The position numbers and the translations under genes are program-made. 64,000 nucleotides of DNA from Candidatus Gastranaerophilales bacterium (lineage in GTDB: Bacteria > Cyanobacteriota > Vampirovibrionia > Gastranaerophilales > Gastranaerophilaceae): contig CALUSB010000004.1 in the NCBI GenBank assembly GCA_944323335.1, forward strand, positions 1 to 64,000. The letters are read 5' to 3'. Below are positions 17,079 through 25,060 of this stretch, one piece after another (the stretch's first letter is position 1; each line of letters starts with the position of its first letter). The notes beneath the pieces were generated by a model, which ran no database searches, was not told the origin of the DNA, and saw only the letters and a program-made list of their open reading frames with translations.

Positions 17079-17809
17079 TATATAACTCCCATTTCTTCAT
17101 AAATCTTTTTCATAGCTTCAACCCTATCAGGTGCTGATGTAACCGCTCTGCCTATTACAAGATAGTCTGCTCCGTCTTTAAGCGCTTGAGCAGGTGTTGC
17201 AATTCGCTTTTGATCATCTTTCAGCGACCAAAGGGGTCGAATACCGGGGCATAAGACTTTAAAGTCCTCACCGCAAGCCTCTTTTATTGCACGAAGTTCA
17301 TGCACTGAGGCTACAACGCCATCCAGTCCTGCCTGTTTTGCAAGTTTTGCAAGGTTAATTGCAAGACCTTTAACCTCAGCGTTTACCTTTAATTCATCAT
17401 CCAAAACCTCTTGAGAAATGCTTGTTAATACGGTAACCGCAAGGATTAAAGGAGGTTTTTTGCCAAGTTTTTGCGCAGCAGCACAAGCGCCCTCTTTTGA
17501 TTGTTTCATCATCTCTAAACCGCCTAGGGCGTGAACATTGTAGAAATTTGCACCCCTTAGGACTATATTTTCACTCGCTTTTTTTACGGTATTTGGAATA
17601 TCCATTAACTTTACATCAAGAAAGAAGTTTGAGTTTTTGCTTTTAATATAGTCTATAATTTCATTTCCAAAGCCTGTGTAGAGTTGCAGACCCACTTTGA
17701 AAGTCCCGACATAAGGACTTAGCTCATCAACAAGTTCTTTTGCCTGCTCAAATGTCTCAACATCAAGCGCAAGAACGATTTTTTCTTTTATTTTTTCATC
17801 AATCATCAA
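17078..17809 (-). CDS. pyrF: Orotidine 5'-phosphate decarboxylase
   Basis: 243 residues, class of the E. coli/B. subtilis type. Visible sites are VLALDVETFEQA, FLDVKLMDIPNTV (the catalytic Lys-Asp network) and CPGIRPLW with YLVIGRAVTSA near the phosphate loop. It makes UMP from OMP, the last step of the pathway. Its start overlaps the 3' end of pyrC by 11 bases and its stop overlaps carA. Confidence 0.96.
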   Translation of the reverse strand: MMIDEKIKEKIVLALDVETFEQAKELVDELSPYVGTFKVGLQLYTGFGNEIIDYIKSKNSNFFLDVKLMDIPNTVKKASENIVLRGANFYNVHALGGLEMMKQSKEGACAAAQKLGKKPPLILAVTVLTSISQEVLDDELKVNAEVKGLAINLAKLAKQAGLDGVVASVHELRAIKEACGEDFKVLCPGIRPLWSLKDDQKRIATPAQALKDGADYLVIGRAVTSAPDRVEAMKKIYEEMGVI

Positions 17810-18776
17810 TTCTTACTCCTTTTAGCTCCATTGCTTCATATGCCGTTACTTTACACTTGGATAATAGGTTTTCGCCTTTTACTATCCAAGTTTTATCAAG
17901 GTCAAATTTAACCTTTGTGTCATTTTTTATACCTAAAATTTTTCTTGGGTTATACGCCATAAGTTCAAGCGTTTTATCAAGACCGAATTTTTCATAAGTA
18001 AGAGAAAAAGCAAACTCAAGCCCTACAATGCCGTTTGGCGAGTCTTTGTATGGAAGGAGTTTTTCTTCCACACTGTGAGGCGCATGGTCTGTTGCTATAA
18101 CATCAATTGTCGAATCTAAAATCGCATCAATTACAGCCTCTCTATCCTCTTTAGTTCCCAACGGAGGATTCATTTTGTATATGCCGTTATCCGTAACATT
18201 TTCTTTTGTAAAAGTAAAATAATGCGGTGCGCTCTCGCAAGTGATTTTTAAACCGCGATTTTTTGCAGCTCTTATTAAATCAAGGCTTGCTTTTTTTGAT
18301 ATGTGACAAAAATGCAGACGAGGGGTTTTTCCCTCTCTTGTAAGCTCTTCAAAAATATCAATCTGCCATTTTACCTCTTTTGTTTCATCCTCGCAGTGAG
18401 AAAGTATTAGATTTTCGCTTTTAAGAGCATTATAAAATACACTGTGGTTTAATATGGGCAGACCGTCATTTGAAAAAGCTATCGCGCCTGAGTTTTTTAA
18501 AGTTTCAAAATCAACAAGCTCATCGGTGTTTAAGTTTTTTGTAACGGCGCAAACTTGATACAGGTGGCATTTATGACCTTTTGCTTTATCTAAAATAATA
18601 TTAAGAGTTTGAGGGTTATCGCAGATAGGGTTTGTATTTGGCATAGCGCAAACTGCACCAAAACCGCCTTTGTAGGCGCTATTTAGTCCTGTTTCAATTG
18701 TTTCTTTGTATTCATACCCAACTTCTCGCAAGTGTACGTGCATATCAACAAGCGAGGGTATTTCTACAATATTCAT
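17799..18776 (-). CDS. pyrC: Dihydroorotase
   Basis: 325 residues. DMHVHLRE (residues 11-18) gives the zinc His pair, then MPNTNP, SHCEDE, FCHISKK, SAPHYF and ATDHAPHS. These are class I motifs. Class I enzymes usually have about 50 residues before DxHxHxRE, forming half of a small beta domain; here the protein begins almost at the motif, so that part is reduced. It cyclises carbamoyl aspartate to dihydroorotate. Its ATG overlaps the pyrB stop as ATGA. Confidence 0.95.
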   Translation of the reverse strand: MNIVEIPSLVDMHVHLREVGYEYKETIETGLNSAYKGGFGAVCAMPNTNPICDNPQTLNIILDKAKGHKCHLYQVCAVTKNLNTDELVDFETLKNSGAIAFSNDGLPILNHSVFYNALKSENLILSHCEDETKEVKWQIDIFEELTREGKTPRLHFCHISKKASLDLIRAAKNRGLKITCESAPHYFTFTKENVTDNGIYKMNPPLGTKEDREAVIDAILDSTIDVIATDHAPHSVEEKLLPYKDSPNGIVGLEFAFSLTYEKFGLDKTLELMAYNPRKILGIKNDTKVKFDLDKTWIVKGENLLSKCKVTAYEAMELKGVRIDD

Positions 18777-19672
18777 CTTTTTACTCCCTCATAAATAAGG
18801 TCTAAAACCGCCATTCTGACAAATACGCCGTTTCTTGCCTGCTCTATAATAACTTTTCCCTTATCTGAATCCAAAAGCGTACCTGAAATTTCAACATCTC
18901 GATTAACAGGCCCCGGATGCATTAAAATAGCACTTTGAGGCAGGTTTGTTTCGTTTATTTGATAATCTTCAATATATTGAGCATAGGGGACACGGGTTTC
19001 TATGCGTTCTTTTTGTATTCTTAAACCCATAACCGCATCGGCATCTTTTAGAGCTGTTTTTAAATTAGGCTCATACTTAGCGCTTGTAAGTGTCCAGTCT
19101 TCAAAGTAACTGGGTGAGCAGCACACAACATGCGCTCCAAAGCGATTTAGCAGCTCTATGTTTGACTTTGCCACACGAGAGTGAATAATATCACCTACGA
19201 TTACAATTTTTTTATTCTCTACGGTTTTTAAGTGCTTTTTAAGTGTATAAAAATCCAAAAGCGCCTGTGTCGGGTGAGATGCCTTGCCCTCTCCAGCGTT
19301 TACCAGAGAAAGCCCGTATGCGTACTCATTTTTTGCAAGCTCTTCAATAAAACCCTCTTTAGAGTGCCTTATAACCGCTATATCGCAGCCTATGGCATTT
19401 AGATTGTTCAGTGTGTCAAAAAACCCCTCACCTTTTAGGATTGAAGATTTTTGAGCGTCAAAGTTAAAAGCGCTAAAGCCGAGTTTTTTTGATGCCATTT
19501 CAAAAGAAAATCTCGTGCGGGTGGAGTTTTCAAAAAACAAAAGCGCAACTGAGCCTGCCTGCTTTTTCTTTTGTGTGCCACAGGGTACATGTTCTTCATA
19601 ATATGAGGCAAGCTCTGTTATCTGAAGAATTTCATCGTTTGTAAGGTGTTTAATGTCAATAAGGTGTTTCAT
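18773..19672 (-). CDS. pyrB: Aspartate carbamoyltransferase catalytic subunit
   Basis: 299 residues from ATG 19672, which has GGAAAG at good distance; a GTG frame to 19690 would overlap pyrE. ENSTRTRFSFEMA binds carbamoyl phosphate, HPTQALLDFYTL and MHPGPVNRDVEI complete the active site. It joins carbamoyl phosphate to aspartate. No pyrI regulatory subunit is in the window. Confidence 0.96.
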   Translation of the reverse strand: MKHLIDIKHLTNDEILQITELASYYEEHVPCGTQKKKQAGSVALLFFENSTRTRFSFEMASKKLGFSAFNFDAQKSSILKGEGFFDTLNNLNAIGCDIAVIRHSKEGFIEELAKNEYAYGLSLVNAGEGKASHPTQALLDFYTLKKHLKTVENKKIVIVGDIIHSRVAKSNIELLNRFGAHVVCCSPSYFEDWTLTSAKYEPNLKTALKDADAVMGLRIQKERIETRVPYAQYIEDYQINETNLPQSAILMHPGPVNRDVEISGTLLDSDKGKVIIEQARNGVFVRMAVLDLIYEGVKR

Positions 19673-19676
19673 TTTA

Positions 19677-20252
19677 CTACTTTCCGACACGGCTACCGGG
19701 TTTTGTAAGTTCTATGCCCAATTTACATAGCGGACATTCTTCAGGCGTGTATGTTACGGGGTCAACCTGAAGTAAAGATGTGATATTAAGCTTGTCTTTG
19801 AGTTTTCCTGCTGACCTGTCTACAATACAAGCCACACCTGCTACTTCAACTTCAAACTCTTTTAGAGCGTCCATTGTTTCAAAAATTGTTCTTGCAGTTG
19901 TGATAACATCTTCAACAATTAAAACCCTTTCGCCTTTTTTTAGGATATAACCGCGTCTTAGCTGCATTTGACCGTCTTTTCTCTCAACGAAAAGATTTCT
20001 CTTGTCCGCTGCAGCTGCAACTTCATAACCAAAAATTATTGCCCCTATTGCAGGTGAAACAACAGTATCGAACTCAAGTCCTTTGAGTTTTTTTGCAAGT
20101 TCTTGAGCAAGAGTCTTTACAACAGGCGGGTATTGGTATAATTTTGCACATTGAAAATAAGTATCCGAGTGCAGCCCCGAAGTTAAGCAAAAATGCCCGT
20201 TTAAAAGACCATCAAAGTCTATAAGAAGCTGTTTTACGTCTGTTTGCTCCAT
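19677..20252 (-). CDS. pyrE: Orotate phosphoribosyltransferase
   Basis: 191 residues. The PRPP motif VLIVEDVITTARTI and VERKDGQMQLRRGYILKKGE mark a type I phosphoribosyltransferase; the usual TTGGS of the PRPP loop is TTART here. A C-terminal CPLCKLG pair is seen in the short PyrE subfamily. It converts orotate to OMP. Coupled to pyrD by TAATG. Confidence 0.95.
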   Translation of the reverse strand: MEQTDVKQLLIDFDGLLNGHFCLTSGLHSDTYFQCAKLYQYPPVVKTLAQELAKKLKGLEFDTVVSPAIGAIIFGYEVAAAADKRNLFVERKDGQMQLRRGYILKKGERVLIVEDVITTARTIFETMDALKEFEVEVAGVACIVDRSAGKLKDKLNITSLLQVDPVTYTPEECPLCKLGIELTKPGSRVGK

Positions 20253-21163
20253 TAGTTTATCTCCTTTATTGCCATTTTTAAATCTTCGAAAGTACTGAAT
20301 TTATTTTCCCTCATAAATTCTTCAAGCTCCAAGGCTAAAGACACACAGGCGTCACACTGAGTAAAGTTGTGTGTGCCCACTTCAAAAGCGTCAGCACCTG
20401 CGCTTATAAATTCAAATAAATCAGAAAGCCGAGAAATGCCGCCCATACCTATAATAGGCAATTTTACAACGGAGCGAATTCTCTTAACCATTGCAAGGGC
20501 AACGGGTTTAATGCACTTACCCGAGAGTCCGCCCTGAACTTCTTTTTTATAAAATTTTCCGTTTATATAATCTATTTTTATACCGAGTCCTTTTAGGGTA
20601 TTTATGGCGCTTATAGCGTCAGCACCTGCTTTTTCAACCGCTAAAGCTAAAGATTCAATGCTTGTGACATTAGGGGTCAATTTTACTATCAGACATCCGT
20701 CATAATTTTTTCTTACCTTTAAAACAAGCTCATGGAGGGAATTTGAATCTACTCCAAATTCCAAGCAGCCTGATTTTACGTTGGGACAGGAAACATTAAG
20801 TTCAATTGCCTCAATTCCCGCTTTATTTGCAATAGAAGCAAGTTGAGCATAGTCTTCTATTGTACTTCCTGCGGCATTTAGAATGTATGTGATATTTTTC
20901 TTTTTAAGAATAGGGATTTTTTCTTCTATAAATCGCTCTATACCGATATTTTCAAGCCCTATACGGTTTATCATGCCGCAATCCGTTTCAAAAATCCTGT
21001 CGCCCTCATTACCCAATCTCGGTTCAAGAGTAATGCCTTTTGTTGCTATAGCGCCTATTTGAGATACGTCACAAAAATCCTCATACTCGTCTGCGTAGCC
21101 AAAAGTCCCTGAGGCTGCAATTATCGGGTTTTTCATTTCAAAATCAGCTATTTTTATTCCCAT
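20252..21163 (-). CDS. pyrD: Dihydroorotate dehydrogenase, class 1B catalytic subunit
   Basis: 303 residues. ASGTFGY, LNVSCPNVKSG (class 1 cysteine base) and GMGGISRLSDLFEFISAGAD (FMN phosphate site) are clear. The pyrK gene beside it shows that this is the NAD-dependent class 1B heterotetramer, common in anaerobes. The start overlaps pyrK and has GAGGT before it. Confidence 0.96.
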   Translation of the reverse strand: MGIKIADFEMKNPIIAASGTFGYADEYEDFCDVSQIGAIATKGITLEPRLGNEGDRIFETDCGMINRIGLENIGIERFIEEKIPILKKKNITYILNAAGSTIEDYAQLASIANKAGIEAIELNVSCPNVKSGCLEFGVDSNSLHELVLKVRKNYDGCLIVKLTPNVTSIESLALAVEKAGADAISAINTLKGLGIKIDYINGKFYKKEVQGGLSGKCIKPVALAMVKRIRSVVKLPIIGMGGISRLSDLFEFISAGADAFEVGTHNFTQCDACVSLALELEEFMRENKFSTFEDLKMAIKEIN

Positions 21164-21870
21164 ACTACCTCGCTTGACTTAAACACGGGCCCATCGTGGC
21201 AAATGGTCGCATTTTGAACTTTGCCGTCTTTTTTCACCTTAATTACACAACCCCTGCAAACACCGACCTGACAGGCAAAAACCTTTTCCATAGCTACAAA
21301 AGCGTCTATATTATGCTCAAGCGCTTTTTGATTAACGAGTTTTAAAACAATCTCAGGCCCGCAAGAGTATATCACCTGAGGTTTAAACTCTTTTATTATT
21401 TCATCCAGATAATCAATCACAGAGCCGCCTACGACTGTTTTATCAGAGCCCTGTATAACTTCATTTTGCGCTTTAAAACCTGTAATTAAAAAGTTTTCAA
21501 TACCTTTTGAATTCAGTTCGTCTTTTAAAAACAACATAGGCGCTATACCAATACCTGCGCCCACAAGGAGGGATTTTTTATTTTCAATATTAAAACCCGT
21601 GCCTAAAGCGCCCATAAAATCTACACTATCGCCGACTTTAAGAGATTTTATGTAATTTGTTCCCTCGCCTTTCAATTTAAAGAAAACTTGGATTTTCCCG
21701 TCTTTAAAACCTTTAATGCTAAAGGGGCGTCTTAGGGTCTTTGGAGGACATAAAATCGAGATAAACTGCCCTGCGTGAGCCTCTTTTATATCTGATGAAA
21801 TCTCAAGAGCGTATGTGTCTTGAGCTATTTTTTCAATTTTTTCTACTGTACCTTTTTTAATCTTTTTCAT
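21154..21870 (-). CDS. pyrK: Dihydroorotate dehydrogenase electron-transfer subunit
   Basis: 238 residues of ferredoxin-reductase type. RRPFSIKGF binds FAD, LVGAGIGIAPMLFL binds the nucleotide, and FACQVGVCRGCVIKV with a later ICHDG provides the [2Fe-2S] cysteines. It passes electrons from PyrD to NAD+. First gene of the pyr operon; the leader upstream holds a short peptide and a terminator. Confidence 0.95.
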   Translation of the reverse strand: MKKIKKGTVEKIEKIAQDTYALEISSDIKEAHAGQFISILCPPKTLRRPFSIKGFKDGKIQVFFKLKGEGTNYIKSLKVGDSVDFMGALGTGFNIENKKSLLVGAGIGIAPMLFLKDELNSKGIENFLITGFKAQNEVIQGSDKTVVGGSVIDYLDEIIKEFKPQVIYSCGPEIVLKLVNQKALEHNIDAFVAMEKVFACQVGVCRGCVIKVKKDGKVQNATICHDGPVFKSSEVVWE

Positions 21871-21881
21871 TTTTTACCCAT

Positions 21882-21911
21882 AAAAAAAGAAAGGCAAAAC
21901 CTTTCTTTTTT
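21882..21911 (-). terminator. Terminator in the pyr leader (candidate attenuator)
   Basis: On the minus strand a perfect 12-bp stem (AAAAAAGAAAGG/CCTTTCTTTTTT) with a TTTTG loop and a T run lies just 11 bases before the pyrK ATG and after the likely promoter. A terminator in this place would stop the operon unless it is prevented. Confidence 0.75.
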
Positions 21912-21948
21912 AAGCTATATATTTAATTTTTGACGTCTTTAAATTCAT
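21910..21948 (-). CDS. Possible leader peptide of the pyr operon
   Basis: ATG 21948 opens a 12-residue frame (MNLKTSKIKYIA) whose stop codon overlaps the base of the leader terminator. AAAGG lies rather far upstream (about 13 bases). A ribosome reaching this stop would cover the 5' arm of the hairpin, as in coupled attenuation. The frame could also be chance. Confidence 0.35.
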   Translation of the reverse strand: MNLKTSKIKYIA

Positions 21949-21972
21949 CTGAATTAAATTCCTTTTGAGATA

Positions 21973-21978
21973 ATTATA
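21973..21978 (-). promoter_or_regulatory. Probable -10 box of the pyr operon
   Basis: TATAAT on the minus strand, in GGTTATAATTATC, would start a leader of about 95 bases. No good -35 box is seen 16-18 bases upstream. Confidence 0.5.
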
Positions 21979-22103
21979 ACCTAAATAAAATTAATTTGTG
22001 TCATTTATGTAAACATATGTAACAAATAAAGTCTAAAACCTAAATGTTGAAAAAAATCAGCCGATAAGTAAAACATAAGAACAATGGAGTAGAAAGAACT
22101 CAA

Positions 22104-22607
22104 ATGAGTGTAACAGGACTTGGATTAAATCAGAATTTATTTGCAGGCATCGATAGCGTTAATGCTGCAAAAGTATCAGGCGAAATTTTCTCACGTGCTG
22201 CAGAAAAAACAATCGACCTTTCAAAAGCTGATTTATCTCAATTCAAACGCCCCACATTAGGTGTTGACCTTTACAATCCTAAAACAAGCGTTGAATTACA
22301 AAGACAAATTGCTATCGCTCAATCAGGTCTAAACACTCAAAACATCAACACATCATACTTAAACTCTCAAGCAGCAAGCGCACTTTACGGCGGAAACAAT
22401 GTTGCAAAAAATGTTGAAGGAAAACTTTTTGTACCTGCTAACTCAGAAGTTGAAGCTATCAACATCGTTGAACCTCAAGCTCAAAGAGTTGACTTGTATC
22501 AAATAGCTAACCTTAACAAAGACGCAAAAGGCTCTAACCCGTTTGCATACAAACCTCAACAATCAAGCGAAAAAGAAGAAAAAGAACCTCTTAACATTTT
22601 CGCTTAA
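22104..22607 (+). CDS. Unknown soluble protein
   Basis: 167 residues, no signal peptide or membrane segment. The sequence is rich in Asn, Gln, Ser and Ala with low-complexity stretches (NTQNINTSYLNSQAASALYGG) and an acidic-basic tail (SSEKEEKEPLNIFA). No family recognised. Good codon regularity and its own terminator support a real gene. It is divergent from the pyr operon. Confidence 0.7.
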   Translation: MSVTGLGLNQNLFAGIDSVNAAKVSGEIFSRAAEKTIDLSKADLSQFKRPTLGVDLYNPKTSVELQRQIAIAQSGLNTQNINTSYLNSQAASALYGGNNVAKNVEGKLFVPANSEVEAINIVEPQAQRVDLYQIANLNKDAKGSNPFAYKPQQSSEKEEKEPLNIFA

Positions 22608-22655
22608 TTAAAGAAGCATTACTCTATTATTCTCCTCCTCTATTGTTCTAATTTT

Positions 22656-22679
22656 AGCAGCCAATTTGGCTGCTTTTTA
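22656..22679 (+). terminator. Rho-independent terminator
   Basis: AGCAGCCA and TGGCTGCT arms with an ATT loop are followed by a T-rich stretch, ending the 22104 transcript. Confidence 0.87.
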
Positions 22680-22684
22680 TTTTT

Positions 22685-22713
22685 AAAAAGCCCCTCTTTT
22701 TTTGAGGGGCTTA
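22685..22713 (-). terminator. Terminator of the alpha-amylase-like gene
   Basis: On the minus strand AAGCCCCTC-(A)7-GAGGGGCTT runs into TTT a few bases past the stop at 22719. Confidence 0.9.
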
Positions 22714-22718
22714 AATAA

Positions 22719-24914
22719 TTATTTAACCATTTTATAGATTTTAAATTCAGCAGGCTGGAGAATATCAAAAGTTATTGAGCCTGTAATTTCTTCCTGCATA
22801 GGAATTTCAGTTAATGTGCATTTTTGCATTTCATCTAACCTAAAATCATAAAAGGCGCTTAGTTTTTTGTTATCTTTAAGCTTAATTGTTTTATTTAAAA
22901 CCGCTTTTCCTTTTTTTGTCATTCTTCTTGTGTGACCGTTCACATCAATTACATTGACTTTTTCTGTCGGAGAAAAATAATTTGCAACAACAAAAAGGCT
23001 TTCTTTAGGGTTTTTATCGCTTATTACTTCCCAGCAGCAAAAACCGTCATCGCTTTGAACATGCAAAATCGCCTTACCGCGCGATAAGATTTCACTGTGT
23101 TGAGCAAAGTAGTTTATAGCGTTGAATTTTTCCCAGAAGCTCCAGTTTTTGTTTCTATCCATTGAAACTTCTTTACCTATAATGCGCTCTATACCGGTCT
23201 TTGTAAAGCTTTCATCCCCGTCAACATATAGTGTAGAGCGTTGAGCAAATTTGCCGCCGGGGAGGAATTTATATTTAAACCATTTAAACAATGCCCCTGA
23301 TTCGCCCAGTTGACCGGGGTATTGGTCAATTTCTCTAAATTCGCCGTCTTGGTTGTTATAAGCTTTTAAAATAGAGAGCGGATTAGTTTTTGAACCTTTT
23401 GTATTGTATATTTCAAGGCGCATGTTATCGTTTATTATCTGCTCGGGAGTTTTACTGTATTGGCTTACAATATCATCACCCCATAAAAGGTCAAAGTGCA
23501 TATCGCTGTGATATTCTTTAAAATACCCGTCCCAGAGCATATATTCTGCAAGGGTTGCAAAGTATGGAATGTGTCTTTTTATTTTCGCATTCATTTTTGC
23601 AAGTACTTTATAAGGAGCTCTGTAGCTTATTGGCATGTTATTTTTCTGCGAAACTTCATCTACCACATGGTCTATATGGTCGACTCTAAAGCCGTCAAAG
23701 TTGTATTCTTTTTGAAGATTTTCCATATAATCCACAAAAAAGTCCACAACCTTCTTGTTAAATTTGTGTTTTTCAAAGAAAACAAAGTAATAAGGCGTTT
23801 GACAGTCAAGATTTGCAAAGTGAGTTACATCTTCGCCTTTGTAATTGTAGTGTTTAAAGGTGGGATATTCGCCTGATTTGTGCATTTTATCATACACGGG
23901 AACTCCTGCCGAACACCAAGCGCCGCCGGGGGAGGGCCAAAGACCTTCTTTTGTAAGAGCTTTTATTATTTCATCCTGACAAACTATGTCTTCTTCGCAC
24001 TTCGGTTTTTTACCGTTAACACGCTCAATTATCTCTTGCGCGCGCGCTGAGAGTTCTTCCTGTTTATCTTTAAAAGACATTTTATAAGATATTAAAATCT
24101 TATACTCTCTTAAATCATCCTCAGGGGTTTTTGTTTTATTTGCTTTAAGTGCTTTTTTAAAGTTTGCGATATTTTCGTCAAGCTCTTTAATATCAAACCA
24201 TCTTGCGACATATGGGTTTGTAAGGACAATTTTTGAAAATCTGCCTGTTTGAGGCAAAACATCATATATCACGGGGTGTCCTGCAAGTTGAGCAAGAATG
24301 ATGAAGAATTTTACCTGCTCTTTAGCGTTTAGTCCCAAGAACTTAGCCGCTTTTTCATCTTCAAGATTTTTTGATACGTCGGATGACTTTGGCAAATACG
24401 CACATTCAAATTCGCGAGGGTGAAAAGGTATTAAATACAAAGTCGCAGGCATGATGTTTAAGTCTTTATTACCGCAATCAAGACTTAAAACTGCTGCCAG
24501 CCAGTCGATAAATTTTCCCGCACAGTTTGGGTCAGAGCCAAGACCTGCAAGGGATAGAAGTTTTATATTGTGTCCTTCTTTTTTAAACCAGTTAGAGTGT
24601 TTTACTTTTCTTCTTGCAAGGGGCGAAGGGGTAGAAAAGTGTATAAATTTTTCCCCGTCATATGTGCCTTCAAGTTTTAATTTTTCACAAAGTGCAAAAA
24701 TTATCTCTCCCGCGCTTAACTCTTCAAGAGTTTTAAAATGAGGGTAGGGAAGATATCCGTATTTTTGAATTGTTTTTGAAAGATATTCCTTTCTCTCGGG
24801 TGAAATATCGTTTATGCCGTATATTTCTTTTAACTTTGCAAATTGCAGATTAATGTCAAAATTATGCAAAAAATCGCACTCGTTGTTTTTTTTGGGGTTG
24901 ATTAAATTTAGCAC
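22719..24914 (-). CDS. Divergent alpha-amylase-family (GH13-like) enzyme
   Basis: 731 residues from GTG 24914 (GGTGG before it). The C-terminal half has a GH13-type barrel: FDGFRVDHIDHV (nucleophile Asp region), FATLAEYMLW (acid/base Glu) and MHFDLLWGDD. The N-terminal 300 residues, with WPSPGGAWCSAGVPVYDKM just after, do not match the usual amylase layout. No signal peptide, so it acts in the cytoplasm, perhaps on glycogen or maltodextrin. Substrate and reaction are not certain. A single-gene unit. Confidence 0.75.
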   Translation of the reverse strand: MLNLINPKKNNECDFLHNFDINLQFAKLKEIYGINDISPERKEYLSKTIQKYGYLPYPHFKTLEELSAGEIIFALCEKLKLEGTYDGEKFIHFSTPSPLARRKVKHSNWFKKEGHNIKLLSLAGLGSDPNCAGKFIDWLAAVLSLDCGNKDLNIMPATLYLIPFHPREFECAYLPKSSDVSKNLEDEKAAKFLGLNAKEQVKFFIILAQLAGHPVIYDVLPQTGRFSKIVLTNPYVARWFDIKELDENIANFKKALKANKTKTPEDDLREYKILISYKMSFKDKQEELSARAQEIIERVNGKKPKCEEDIVCQDEIIKALTKEGLWPSPGGAWCSAGVPVYDKMHKSGEYPTFKHYNYKGEDVTHFANLDCQTPYYFVFFEKHKFNKKVVDFFVDYMENLQKEYNFDGFRVDHIDHVVDEVSQKNNMPISYRAPYKVLAKMNAKIKRHIPYFATLAEYMLWDGYFKEYHSDMHFDLLWGDDIVSQYSKTPEQIINDNMRLEIYNTKGSKTNPLSILKAYNNQDGEFREIDQYPGQLGESGALFKWFKYKFLPGGKFAQRSTLYVDGDESFTKTGIERIIGKEVSMDRNKNWSFWEKFNAINYFAQHSEILSRGKAILHVQSDDGFCCWEVISDKNPKESLFVVANYFSPTEKVNVIDVNGHTRRMTKKGKAVLNKTIKLKDNKKLSAFYDFRLDEMQKCTLTEIPMQEEITGSITFDILQPAEFKIYKMVK

Positions 24915-25060
24915 TTGTCCACCATCACTTATCTTTATTCTATCCTACAAAAATATACTAGCAAAAAACCCTTATTTTTTTAACGTGAAGTAAAGAATTG
25001 TAACGGAGCGGGGGGGTAATATGATTACATAGTGGCAAAATTTAGTACTTTTGTATTAAA

